Below are positions 1 to 8,484 of a DNA stretch of 41,936 nt, in pieces; the stretch's first letter is position 1, and each line of letters begins with the position of its first letter. The translations under genes were made by a program, and so were the position numbers. The notes under the pieces are model-generated. The model was not told the origin of the DNA. It worked only from the letters and a program-made list of their open reading frames with translations, and searched no databases. The DNA lies in assembly GCA_964513975.1 (NCBI GenBank), contig CAZEON010000004.1, positions 1 to 41,936 on the forward strand. Reading direction: 5' to 3'. The stretch comes from CAZVBV01 sp964513975. GTDB taxonomy: Bacteria > Patescibacteriota > Gracilibacteria > UBA4473.

Positions 1-63
1 CCTCACAGACTTCCTTATTCCAATTTGTACATGAAAAACTTAGGACTTTTTAGTATTTTTGTC

Positions 64-92
64 TTGAGTTTTTTGTGTTTTTATGGTAGAAT
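64..92 (+). promoter_or_regulatory. Promoter of the giant protein gene
   Basis: TTGAGT (64-69) and TAGAAT (87-92) are separated by 17 nt, the optimal sigma70 spacing. The expected start of transcription is near 99, leaving a leader of about 20 nt without a convincing ribosome binding site. Confidence 0.6.
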
Positions 93-119
93 AATCAGAA
101 TTTTCGGGAATAAATCTAA

Positions 120-3100
120 ATGAAAATCCTCAAGCAACAAAATACGGGTAAATCTTTTCCAGGGAAATATATATTCCGGAATGTTTTTGAATCCACCGAT
201 GAGGGGAATCAATTCGAAATCGAAAAGGAGCAAATGAAGCAAGAGGTGTTAGCTGAACTCAATAAGCTAAAGGATGAATTTAAGGATCAAATCGATTTAA
301 AAGAAGTGGAAAAAGATTTCAAAGAAAAAAATGGGCAGAAAGAAAAAATTGTAAAAAGGCGCGGAGAAAGAGTTAAAATATTAAGACGTGAGGGGGGAGA
401 AGTGATAAAGATAAAGGGTGGTAAGGTGAAAATAAAAGATTCTTGGGTTAAGAGTCCATCTTTAAAAGTAAAAAATGGTCAGATTAAAAAGATAGATGAT
501 CGTTATAAGACAAAAAAGCAGGACGCGGAATTTAAAAAGGAAAAACAAACAGGAACAACAAGGGATGGACAACAAAACAATGCACTCTTAAATAATATAA
601 CAGAACAACAATCAGCGGTTGTCCCAAAAAAAATTGAAGAAGCTCAAAAAGGGCCTTCAGGAATGGAGGAATTGAAAAGTAAGATCGATGAGCTTAAAAG
701 TGGGTATACCCAAGGAGCTGAGAATATTGATGAATATATTCAGAAGATTAAAGAGTATCGTTCTCAATTAACAGCAAGGCCTGGTTCTGAGGATGAAAAG
801 GCACCTTTATTCAAGAAACTTGATGAATTGAAGCAGTCTTTCGAAAATGAAAAGAAAATATTGGAAGAAAGAAAACAAACAGAGCTCATTCAAAATGTGG
901 ATAAAATTGCACAAGACAAAAATCAAGGAATTGAGAGACAGCAAACAGAGAATCTTGAGAATTTCGAAACAGAACTAGCAGTACATACAGAAAAAGTAGA
1001 AGCGAGGCAACGAGAACTCGAAAGAAAGTCAGAGATGTCTATCGAAGAGGCTGAGGCTCGTTATAAGGAAGCATTTAAGAGTATTGAATCTGGAAATTTT
1101 CAAATTGAAAAAGAAACAGGATTTAATGCAGAAAATTTAAAAACGGTCGGAGGTGCAAAATTTGAATTACAGAAACATTTCCAAGCAGCAGAAACTTTTG
1201 GAATAGAGACAGAAGTACTGAATGGGAGTGCAGAAGAAATGGGGAATATCTATCAAGAATTTCAAAATAAAAAAGACAGTCCCAAGAATACGATTTTGGG
1301 AGTTGTTGCTTTGGTGGCTGCACCGTTTGAGGGGGGTCGTAATATGACAATAGCCGCTTGCAAAAGATTGGGTGGATGGTTGGGTTGGGGGAAGCTTGAG
1401 AAGTGGGCAGGTAGGGCAGAACACACATCTGTTTTGGGAGTACTAACAGGAGAAAATGAAAAGGCGAAAAAATTAACAGCACAAAAGGAAAAATTTGAAC
1501 AAAAATATAAAGAACAATCACAGAATCTTGGAGCAAAAGCGGACAGGATAGCAGTTGAAGGAAAACAAATTAAAGACGCGATTGTAACGAATTTACCAGA
1601 TTCTCAAGAAATAGAGAAAAAAGATGCACTTGATGAACTAGAGCAATCTATCGCAAAAGAAGAAAAATTAATGGGGGTGAAAATGTCGAAAGACAAAAAA
1701 CAAGAATATCTAAATAGTTTTTCTGCTAAATTTGGAAAAAATGAATTGGTAGTACTCAAGACACTGAAGTCTGCGGTAGGAAATTTAGAGTCTCTTCACC
1801 AAAATTTAAAAGCGAACCATATGATTACGGAAGAATGGGGAGTATCTATTGGAAAAATGGAATTTAAAGCGGCGGATGTATGGGATGCGACATTGGGGAC
1901 ACTGGGAAGAGGTTTACAGAAATTGGGAGAATCTAAGGTATTGAGATTTGTTGGTTTAGGAGGTGTGGCTAAATCGATAGGGAAATTTTCAGAAGGAATC
2001 GGATCAATTGCTTCACGTCCTGATCGATTTGTGAATGCTTTGGCAGGGGCAATTGGATTTGATTTTTCTAAAGACAGAAAGTCAAAATATGTTTGGGGAG
2101 GGGGAAACCTTAGACGATTTTATTGGGATGGACTTATCAAAGGAACAATTGCTGCAGAATCATGGAAAGAAGCGAAGAGTTTTACAGATTATGTAAATGC
2201 GCTTACAGAATCAGCAACTAATGTTGCGGTAATATTTTTCACAGGAGGAGCAGGTGGTGCTACAGCAGGAGGGGTAAGAGCGGCAGGAATTATTGGAAGG
2301 GCATCAGCAAAAACAGCACTAAAAACAGCTGGTCGAACAGGAATGAGGGTCAATATGGCACGAGGTGGAATATTTGCAAAAGAAGTAGCAAAGAATGTGG
2401 TAAGCAAGGGAGCATGGAAAGAAAGTATTACACATGTGGCAGGGGGTTGGAAGAATATTGGAAAGGGGATTGGACGAGGTTTGAAGAAAGTTCCTGGAAA
2501 ACTCAAAAAAGCACCGAGTGCAATAAAAAAAGCGCCTGGGAAAATATGGGAAAAAGTGAAAGCTGGATTTAAAAAAATAAAGAACATCAAAAATTCTAAA
2601 AAACTTGCGAGAGGAAAAGATGTTGTGAAAACAGGATCTAATAAAGCGAAAATTGCAGGAGGAAAGGTGACATATGGATTTGGTTGGTTTTCAAAAACAT
2701 CGGTGGGGAAGAAGTTTGCCTATTTAGGAAAACCATTGGTAAAAGCCACAGGGAAAACAGTTAGTTGGACAGTGGATGCTATGGCATGGCCGTTTCGAAA
2801 AGTTGCAAGAAACATTTCAAGAAAAAGTCGGACGGAATTCAAAATTTCTAAAACAAGAACTAGAATGAGACCAAGTCAGTGGTTCAAAAAGAAAACATGG
2901 GGAAAGGTAAAAGTATCTCCAAAAATAAAAGGATTCACACGGAGAGAGAGATGGTCCCATTCTCGCGTAAGCAAACTTGATCGTAGTATTGCAGCAAAAG
3001 AAGTTGAAGTAGCTTCAGTAGAAGCAAAAATGGGAGTTAAGAGTACAAAATTTTTAGAAGGTCAAAAGGTGGTGCTTGATAAGCAATTAACAAAAGCAAG

Positions 3101-4283
3101 GAATAAGCGCACGAAACTGCTTGAAAATCCTAGAAGGAAGGCAGCTTATGATAAAATAAATGCATCAAAAGGTTTAGCAAATAGCTCAGAATGGACAGTA
3201 ATGGTGGATGAGGTATTAAAAGATGTTGGGAGTACAAGATCTTTGACAAAGAGTCATTTAAGAATCGGAAAATTCGATAAGGGGCTTGGGAAGCGATTGG
3301 AAGTTCGAGCGAATAAGGCGGAAAAAGCGTTTAAGTCACCAGAGAAAGAATTGGGAGTTCTTCAAAAAACAAAAGCAAGTGCTGAAAAAATAAAACAAAC
3401 AAAAGCAAAAATAAGTTTAGAAACAGAAAAGTATTATGCTTTTAAAAAATTGAGCACAAAAGTAGAAGGCTTGAGTCTTTGGGAGACAACAGCACCAGTA
3501 ACAAAAAAAGTGCCAGTAAAAAAAACGATTACTAAGAAAGCGCCAGTGAAAACAAAGTCTTCAGAAAAAATAGTGAATACTACGGATGATGCATACCTCG
3601 TTCGAGATCCTAAGGTGAAAAAGGATCCCAATTTTGCGAAATATAAAGAGAGTTATATGAAGGCAGAAAGTTACTTCGAAAATGTAATAAAAAATAAAAA
3701 ATCATTTTCTGTAAAAGAATTTGAAAAAATGTGTAATGAAATGCATATCAAGGCTTCAAAAAATTATGTTGGAAAGGGTGAGATATCTGTAGAGTCTGGT
3801 ATCATTCGTAATGGTGAAAATGTTATGAGCTCTGGAAGGACATATATGAATGAATATGTTCAGCAATTAGGTTTTTCTGTGGATGAGGTTCTAAAAATCA
3901 ATGGAGTTTCTGAATCAGGAATAGCTAATTCAGTAGGAAGGCATTTTTATCCTTCTGGAATGAAAATGCCTCAATACTTTAAGGCAGGAAGTGAGCACTT
4001 GAATAAATTTTTGAAAACAAAAGATATCAATGCACTAAGTGACTATTATCATACAATGATTAACGCAAGACCATATGGGCAAGTGAATCAATCTTTGTTT
4101 ATGAATCAAGTGAATTTCCTTTTAAATAAAACAGGGAAGAATCCAGTAAGTCATGGATCCATAGATCACATTGCACAAAGAGTGAGTTTTAAACAGTTTC
4201 GTTCAGTTTTCAAAAAACACTTAGATGGATCATTAAAAAATCCAATAATTGAAAATCACAATTTTATAGGATTAGCACCTTAG
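120..4283 (+). CDS. Giant lysine-rich multidomain protein, function unknown
   Basis: A 1387-aa protein that I do not recognise as a whole. Residues 1-160 are highly charged and Lys-rich. Residues 160-370 are Glu/Lys/Gln-rich and probably coiled coil. Short glycine/alanine-rich hydrophobic stretches lie near 394-410 and 697-730. Residues 780-960 are strongly basic. A Pro/Lys/Thr linker (about 1128-1150) leads to a C-terminal globular region (about 1160-1387). That region's order of elements loosely resembles a degenerate Fic/Fido fold: an early helix containing NEMH, a GEISVESGIIR segment, a YPSGMKMPQYF segment, then ARPYGQVNQ and NFLLNKTG. The canonical HPFxxGNGR is absent, so this is only a hypothesis. 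There is no signal peptide. The gene has its own promoter and ends 5 nt from the stop of the convergent gene. Its layout recalls the 738-aa protein at 36476. Confidence 0.85.
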   Translation: MKILKQQNTGKSFPGKYIFRNVFESTDEGNQFEIEKEQMKQEVLAELNKLKDEFKDQIDLKEVEKDFKEKNGQKEKIVKRRGERVKILRREGGEVIKIKGGKVKIKDSWVKSPSLKVKNGQIKKIDDRYKTKKQDAEFKKEKQTGTTRDGQQNNALLNNITEQQSAVVPKKIEEAQKGPSGMEELKSKIDELKSGYTQGAENIDEYIQKIKEYRSQLTARPGSEDEKAPLFKKLDELKQSFENEKKILEERKQTELIQNVDKIAQDKNQGIERQQTENLENFETELAVHTEKVEARQRELERKSEMSIEEAEARYKEAFKSIESGNFQIEKETGFNAENLKTVGGAKFELQKHFQAAETFGIETEVLNGSAEEMGNIYQEFQNKKDSPKNTILGVVALVAAPFEGGRNMTIAACKRLGGWLGWGKLEKWAGRAEHTSVLGVLTGENEKAKKLTAQKEKFEQKYKEQSQNLGAKADRIAVEGKQIKDAIVTNLPDSQEIEKKDALDELEQSIAKEEKLMGVKMSKDKKQEYLNSFSAKFGKNELVVLKTLKSAVGNLESLHQNLKANHMITEEWGVSIGKMEFKAADVWDATLGTLGRGLQKLGESKVLRFVGLGGVAKSIGKFSEGIGSIASRPDRFVNALAGAIGFDFSKDRKSKYVWGGGNLRRFYWDGLIKGTIAAESWKEAKSFTDYVNALTESATNVAVIFFTGGAGGATAGGVRAAGIIGRASAKTALKTAGRTGMRVNMARGGIFAKEVAKNVVSKGAWKESITHVAGGWKNIGKGIGRGLKKVPGKLKKAPSAIKKAPGKIWEKVKAGFKKIKNIKNSKKLARGKDVVKTGSNKAKIAGGKVTYGFGWFSKTSVGKKFAYLGKPLVKATGKTVSWTVDAMAWPFRKVARNISRKSRTEFKISKTRTRMRPSQWFKKKTWGKVKVSPKIKGFTRRERWSHSRVSKLDRSIAAKEVEVASVEAKMGVKSTKFLEGQKVVLDKQLTKARNKRTKLLENPRRKAAYDKINASKGLANSSEWTVMVDEVLKDVGSTRSLTKSHLRIGKFDKGLGKRLEVRANKAEKAFKSPEKELGVLQKTKASAEKIKQTKAKISLETEKYYAFKKLSTKVEGLSLWETTAPVTKKVPVKKTITKKAPVKTKSSEKIVNTTDDAYLVRDPKVKKDPNFAKYKESYMKAESYFENVIKNKKSFSVKEFEKMCNEMHIKASKNYVGKGEISVESGIIRNGENVMSSGRTYMNEYVQQLGFSVDEVLKINGVSESGIANSVGRHFYPSGMKMPQYFKAGSEHLNKFLKTKDINALSDYYHTMINARPYGQVNQSLFMNQVNFLLNKTGKNPVSHGSIDHIAQRVSFKQFRSVFKKHLDGSLKNPIIENHNFIGLAP

Positions 4284-4288
4284 AAAAA

Positions 4289-5929
4289 CTAATTCACCGC
4301 ATCGAGATAGCACCTCTCGCAAAAAACTTTCTCTGGCCTGTCGGGCGAGAAAGGGGTTTGAATATCTGCTGAACAGTTATCACATTTCCGATTCCATAGT
4401 TTTCGAGGCAATCGAAGCTTGAGTCGATCCTCGTGGCGACAATCAGAACACAAATCAGGAAGTTCGAGATTCATTTTTTTATAGAACTTCAGTTCAGGTT
4501 TGAGAATTGAGTAGTTCTTCTGACAATGAGTACAGGCGAGGAGTTCTTGGCACAGATCATTTGTTGCTTCATTCGTCGTTGGAAGCTTGTCCAAGGTAGG
4601 GGACTTGAAGTCCGTTTTCTCAGGATCAGCCCATTTCCATCCTCGCGCGAGTACTTCTTCCTTTGTAAGTGGGAGAACGTCATACGCAGTAGAAAGATTG
4701 TATGGGAAAGGGGACATCCTAGCCGGGAAGAACTCCCCCCATTCACCCATTTTTTTCATGTGCTCGATAATCTTCTCATGAAGTGCTTTATATTCGGTTT
4801 CAGAATATTGCTTATTAAAAATACAATACTGAGACTGCCTCATGCTGACGCATCCAAAACAATCTTTGCTTCCGTACGATTCATAGCAATAGGTAATATT
4901 GGCACAGCCTTCGCCTGCAAATTTTGAGAACTTAATATTGAAAGCGCCCATGCCTATCGCTTCACACTCATAGCAGAGTTCATTGCTTCCCGCGCACCCG
5001 AAATAACTCACATCCATACAGCTTTTGGCACTTCGCATTTGATCACAGTACTTCAGGTCTTCGCAATTTTTGCAATCCCAAGAATGGTGTGTGCTTTTAC
5101 AATTGAAGAGATTATCTCCAGAGAAATCTTCACATCGAAGGAAGGAACAATATTCTCGTGGTTGATCCAGGTAAATTTTCTGAAGATCCTTCAGCACTTC
5201 TTCTTGGGCTTTTTCATCCTTGAGAAGCGCTTCAAATTCTTCCTTCTTCACTGGTTTGTTGAGTACGTGATAGCTTTTCTTTCTGAGTCCTACACAAGCA
5301 AAAACATTGTCGCATCCCAAACAATCGTAGGAATGATGAGTATCATTACAGTTATTAAGCTTCTGCGAAAAAGTGATGTTGTAACAATCTGAACAATCCA
5401 CGCATTGATAGGCGAGCTCCGTCTTGAAAATATTGAAACAATCCACGCAATCACGAGATTGATCCAAGTTTTGGCAATACATACAGTCTTCATTAAATCC
5501 TGCAGAGAAGATCAGATAACAGTTTTTATTGTTCGCAGCAGCGTTTGTATATTTTGAATTTTCAGAGGTTCCTTGTTGGAGACGAGCGAGTTTGGGCACT
5601 TTTTCCCAGAGTTCTTCAAATTGTTCAAAGAACGGACGGGTGAAATCAAAATTCATCCCATAATCCTTCGCATCCCAAGAATCTCCCCACCACTCCTCAT
5701 TATCATAGACAGGAAACTTGGTTTTTCTGGCATGAAGAGAAATCATCTCTTTGCCAGAAGAATCACACAATCGTTTGGAAAGATTTCGTTCATTTCGAAA
5801 GGCGAGTCGTCTTCGCATTCTCTCCTCAGGACAGAGAGTCGGAGTCGGAACGTCCATTTGCTCATAAAACTTCAAATCATCTTCTGTGATTTCAAAAGGC
5901 TGATTAGTTATGGTGCAGGTCTTTTTCAT
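4289..5929 (-). CDS. Cysteine-rich multi-zinc-ribbon protein
   Basis: A 546-aa protein whose middle (about residues 135-390) carries a long irregular series of CxxC, CxDC and CxNC pairs, as expected for repeated zinc ribbons or knuckles. Similar CPR proteins are often labelled 'caib/baif family', a name that says nothing about function. The two ends are recognisably related: the N-terminus (residues 5-65; F-I, LKFYEQM, P-LC, RRRLAFR, CD) and the C-terminus (about 470-525; YSILKPELKFYKKM, P-LC, RLKLRLPR, KCDNC) look like copies of one treble-clef-like module. The N-terminal copy has lost some Cys ligands. The gene starts 3 nt after the dihydroorotate dehydrogenase-like gene and is surely cotranscribed with it. 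No catalytic motif was seen; nucleic acid or protein binding is plausible but unproven. Confidence 0.85.
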   Translation of the reverse strand: MKKTCTITNQPFEITEDDLKFYEQMDVPTPTLCPEERMRRRLAFRNERNLSKRLCDSSGKEMISLHARKTKFPVYDNEEWWGDSWDAKDYGMNFDFTRPFFEQFEELWEKVPKLARLQQGTSENSKYTNAAANNKNCYLIFSAGFNEDCMYCQNLDQSRDCVDCFNIFKTELAYQCVDCSDCYNITFSQKLNNCNDTHHSYDCLGCDNVFACVGLRKKSYHVLNKPVKKEEFEALLKDEKAQEEVLKDLQKIYLDQPREYCSFLRCEDFSGDNLFNCKSTHHSWDCKNCEDLKYCDQMRSAKSCMDVSYFGCAGSNELCYECEAIGMGAFNIKFSKFAGEGCANITYCYESYGSKDCFGCVSMRQSQYCIFNKQYSETEYKALHEKIIEHMKKMGEWGEFFPARMSPFPYNLSTAYDVLPLTKEEVLARGWKWADPEKTDFKSPTLDKLPTTNEATNDLCQELLACTHCQKNYSILKPELKFYKKMNLELPDLCSDCRHEDRLKLRLPRKLWNRKCDNCSADIQTPFSPDRPEKVFCERCYLDAVN

Positions 5930-5932
5930 TGT

Positions 5933-6985
5933 TTAAAGATTTCTGAAATCTCTCGCGAGATTCGGATCCCACATGGCAGAGGTAGCCGACATTACGATGT
6001 CCGCGCCCGCATCAAGTCTGTCTTGTAGATCCTGAGCATTCATCATTCCTCCTACTCCACAGATCACGAAGTCAGCATTTTTTTCTTTTCGAATCTTTGC
6101 CAGTTCTTTTGTAAAAGCTAGTCCTGCATCTCGGATTGCTTCTCCGCAGAGTCCTGCTCGCAACCTATTTGCTCCTGGTAAAGCTTGCTCGCCAGCAGGG
6201 GTTCGTACATCCATTGCAATCGTATTGATTCCTGCAAACCCGTCCACGAAGGGAAGGTTGGCTTCGACCACGGCTCGCAGTTCTTCGGGTGCCAGCATTC
6301 CCATCTTTATCAAGAACGGTGTATCACCAATCACTTCTCGAATCGCTTTTGAAATTTTGCTCGATGTTTTGAGATCTTTGTACAAGCTTCCTTCATCAGT
6401 ACAAATGTTCGGACAGGAGTAGTTCGCTTCGATAATCTTTGCTCCTGCTTCCTTCGCCATTTGTGCACAGTTCGCGTAATCTTGTACCAAATCTCGTCCT
6501 TCTCCTGGGGTTCCCATGATCGATACAATCATGACTTGACCTTCGCCAAGGGAATTATTCGCTCGTTCGATATCCGCCATCCATACACTTGGTGGTTGTG
6601 AGGGGACTCCAAAGGAATTGGTAATTGTAATATTTTCTACACTCGTGGGATCAGTTGTTCTCGTTGTAATATCACCTCCAATGTCAGCAACATCCAATTG
6701 TCGTGGGGCATCTACAAACACGCAGTTAGGATTGGGATGACATTCTCGTTCAATCGTTCGTACGGTCTTGTACACGGGAATATCGAATCCAAGTTTCCCA
6801 TAGAGGTTTATCCATTTCGAATCGAGCAGTGGTCCTGCAGGGATGCCAAGAGGGGAGTTCAGTTCAAAGTTCCAGAGTTTGAATTTCTTCTCTGATTTTT
6901 TTAATTCAGGAAAAGGTCCCTCAAAAGATGGTCCGTTGTCATAATTCCATTGGTATGATTTATCGGTTCGATAGATTTCTTGCAT
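5933..6985 (-). CDS. pyrD: Dihydroorotate dehydrogenase-like flavoprotein
   Basis: A protein of about 350 aa with the FMN-binding TIM barrel of the dihydroorotate dehydrogenase/dihydropyrimidine dehydrogenase family. Visible marks are LNSPLGIPAGPLLD near the N-terminus, ITNSFGVPS, the active-site loop ANYSCPN with Cys at the class 1 catalytic-base position, PFLIKM, GFAGINTI, and the phosphate-binding GVGGMMNAQDLQDRLDAGAD near the C-terminus. It would oxidise dihydroorotate to orotate in pyrimidine synthesis, but no other pyr gene is nearby, so a related dihydropyrimidine activity is possible. I start it at the ATG at 6985 and not at the TTG one codon upstream. A TAGAAT box lies 7 nt before that ATG, so the message is probably leaderless. 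It leads an operon with the Cys-rich protein. Confidence 0.9.
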   Translation of the reverse strand: MQEIYRTDKSYQWNYDNGPSFEGPFPELKKSEKKFKLWNFELNSPLGIPAGPLLDSKWINLYGKLGFDIPVYKTVRTIERECHPNPNCVFVDAPRQLDVADIGGDITTRTTDPTSVENITITNSFGVPSQPPSVWMADIERANNSLGEGQVMIVSIMGTPGEGRDLVQDYANCAQMAKEAGAKIIEANYSCPNICTDEGSLYKDLKTSSKISKAIREVIGDTPFLIKMGMLAPEELRAVVEANLPFVDGFAGINTIAMDVRTPAGEQALPGANRLRAGLCGEAIRDAGLAFTKELAKIRKEKNADFVICGVGGMMNAQDLQDRLDAGADIVMSATSAMWDPNLARDFRNL

Positions 6986-6992
6986 CAAGAGG

Positions 6993-6998
6993 ATTCTA
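6993..6998 (-). promoter_or_regulatory. -10 box of the pyrD-like operon
   Basis: Minus-strand TAGAAT ends 7 nt before the ATG at 6985, so transcription would start at or next to the initiation codon. The bases just upstream (TTAACTAACTTTG on the minus strand) recur before the phosphoglycosyltransferase gene at 14623. No strong -35 box is seen. Confidence 0.5.
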
Positions 6999-7003
6999 AC
7001 AAA

Positions 7004-7075
7004 GTTAGTTAATAGTTAATAGTTTAGAGTCTATAGTTTTTAAATCACAAATCGAAAATCTGAAATCGAAAATAA
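7004..7075. repeat. 7-nt-period repeat tract
   Basis: The tract reads as successive variants seven bases apart: AGTTAAT, AGTTTAG, AGTCTAT, AGTTTTT, then AAATCAC, AAATCGA, AAATCTG, AAATCGA, AAATAAA. It fills the space between the pyrD promoter and the following terminator. Confidence 0.7.
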
Positions 7076-7105
7076 AAAAAGACCCCACAATTGTGAAGTC
7101 TTTTT
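7074..7105 (-). terminator. Terminator of the 223-aa secreted protein gene
   Basis: On the minus strand the stem is GACUUCACAA/UUGUGGGGUC (7081-7100) followed by a U run. Two U-G wobble pairs complete the stem only on the minus strand, fixing the direction. Confidence 0.8.
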
Positions 7106-7126
7106 AAGTTCGTTATTTATGAGAGA

Positions 7127-7798
7127 TTACTCAGCCTCTGTACTGAAGAATCCTCCAAGTTCATCGTTTACGAAAGGGTGCATCATGTTTCGGCTATAAG
7201 CTCCTTTTCGTTGTGAGTAAAGTCGTTGCGTTCCAGACTTTGCGTTTGCTGGAGAGTAGAATGCTCGTTGTACGTCACGAATTTTTCCGATTGATTGGAA
7301 ATCTTTTTTCCAGTATGTGTTGTAGTATTTGTTTGTATCAACCTTGTGCGTTGATCCAAAAATCACATTTGACTCCATAGCTTCTTTTCCAGCGTCTCCT
7401 CCATCAACGTAGTAATCGATAGCTCGAGATTTGAAAACAGCTTTTCGGTTTGGACGGAAATAGTTTCCATCTTCTCTCGTTTTTATGTTGCTGTAATCTG
7501 TCATTGCTCCTTTTCGATTCATCATTGTTGAAACGTTAGAAGTGTTTGCTGTCTTTCGAGATTCAAGGTGCATTGCTTGTTGGTACGGAATTGTTTTCTG
7601 TCCAATATTTCGTTCGTTGTGTTTTTTATTAAGAAAAGACCATCGCATTTGAAGCGCGTTGTTGAGTTTCTTTTGTAATGAAAGTTTGTGTGAATAACTT
7701 CCTGTGTCCTCTCGAACAGGTTCTTTATAAGCTTCAGCGCTTGAGGTGAGGAGGATCCCCATTCCAAGGGCAAGTGAAACGATAAGCATTTTTTTCAT
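7127..7798 (-). CDS. Secreted protein of unknown function (223 aa)
   Basis: The N-terminus MKKMLIVSLALGMGILLTSS followed by AEA-YK is a clear Sec signal peptide with a signal peptidase I site near residue 23. The mature part, about 200 aa, is rich in Tyr, Asn, Arg and Lys, has no Cys, and shows no domain I recognise. It forms a single-gene unit with two possible promoters upstream, a leader longer than usual for this window, and a strong terminator. That points to an independently regulated and perhaps abundant surface or periplasmic protein. Confidence 0.8.
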   Translation of the reverse strand: MKKMLIVSLALGMGILLTSSAEAYKEPVREDTGSYSHKLSLQKKLNNALQMRWSFLNKKHNERNIGQKTIPYQQAMHLESRKTANTSNVSTMMNRKGAMTDYSNIKTREDGNYFRPNRKAVFKSRAIDYYVDGGDAGKEAMESNVIFGSTHKVDTNKYYNTYWKKDFQSIGKIRDVQRAFYSPANAKSGTQRLYSQRKGAYSRNMMHPFVNDELGGFFSTEAE

Positions 7799-7843
7799 TT
7801 TTTCTGTGGGTTAGAGACAATAAAATGATTGTTTACGGCGAGA

Positions 7844-7933
7844 AGTGTAACAAGTTTCAAATTGAGTGCAAAACTTTTTAAAACTTTTTTTCACGCCCAA
7901 TAAAGTATAGAACAATAAAAAAACTTTGCGCAA
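7844..7933 (-). promoter_or_regulatory. Two candidate promoters for the 223-aa protein
   Basis: On the minus strand, TTGCGC (7933-7928) with 18 nt to TATACT (7909-7904) is the distal candidate. TTGCAC (7871-7866) with 16 nt to TACACT (7849-7844) is the proximal one. Plus-strand ATTGTTCAT occurs twice in tandem just upstream (about 7941-7958) and could be an operator. Confidence 0.45.
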
Positions 7934-8050
7934 TCTTTTATTGTTCATATTGTTCATAGAAAATAAAATGCTTATTTTGCAAATAAAAAAACTTGCAGGT
8001 TCTGACTTTTCTTCCTAAAGTACCTGACGATTTATAACCCCTTATTTCCC

Positions 8051-8332
8051 ATGAAAAATCCATTGAAAGTTACGGATTGGCCAGTATCAAAAATTATTTT
8101 GGTCATCTGGATTGTTTTTTCAATCGTCTTTGTAGTTAATAGTGCTCGAAACTACTTGCAACAAGAAGTGTACCAACTTGGAGTACAACACGGAATGCAA
8201 AAGGCTGTTGCACAAACTATTTCACTCGGACTGCAATGTCAGCCAGTTGTTCTCAATATGGGAGAACAACAAGTAACATTGCTTAATCCAGCATGTCAGC
8301 AAAAAGTTGCTCCAGAGGCTGTTACTGAGTAA
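8051..8332 (+). CDS. Small single-pass membrane protein (93 aa)
   Basis: One hydrophobic helix (about residues 14-32, IILVIWIVFSIVFVV) follows a short basic N-terminus. The rest is polar, with two cysteines (QCQP and ACQQ) that would lie outside the membrane if the N-terminus is inside and could form a disulfide. No family recognised. The gene stands alone with TATAAC at 8033-8038 upstream and its own terminator, which supports it as real. Confidence 0.7.
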   Translation: MKNPLKVTDWPVSKIILVIWIVFSIVFVVNSARNYLQQEVYQLGVQHGMQKAVAQTISLGLQCQPVVLNMGEQQVTLLNPACQQKVAPEAVTE

Positions 8333-8341
8333 AGGCATTTT

Positions 8342-8368
8342 CGATTGCCAATTTTTGATTTACGATTT
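8342..8368. repeat. 7-nt-period repeat tract
   Basis: CGATTGC, CAATTTT, TGATTTA and CGATTTT follow one another at a 7-nt period, directly before the terminator hairpin. Confidence 0.55.
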
Positions 8369-8376
8369 TAAAAAGA

Positions 8377-8402
8377 GACCTCGCGATTGTGGGGTCTTTT
8401 TT
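8377..8402 (+). terminator. Terminator of the 93-aa protein gene
   Basis: GACCUCGC pairs with GUGGGGUC (two wobble pairs) around a GAUU loop, followed by six T. It closely resembles the terminators at 7081 and 13258. Confidence 0.8.
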
Positions 8403-8484
8403 GAAGTTGAAGAGTTAAAGAGAACAAGAGTTAAAAAGTAATAACTCTTAGACTTTTATGCTTTTTAACTGTTTAACTGTTTTT

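Noticed and set aside
31..123. 30-codon hydrophobic ORF (MKNLGLFSIFVLSFLCFYG...) whose TGA overlaps the ATG of the giant protein
   Set aside because: The best promoter of the next gene (64-92) lies inside it, and it has no promoter or ribosome binding site of its own. Possible but not supported.
2189..2590. Open minus-strand frames inside the 1387-aa gene and other long genes
   Set aside because: They are shadows of Lys/Ala-rich coding sequence with no start signals and unnatural composition.
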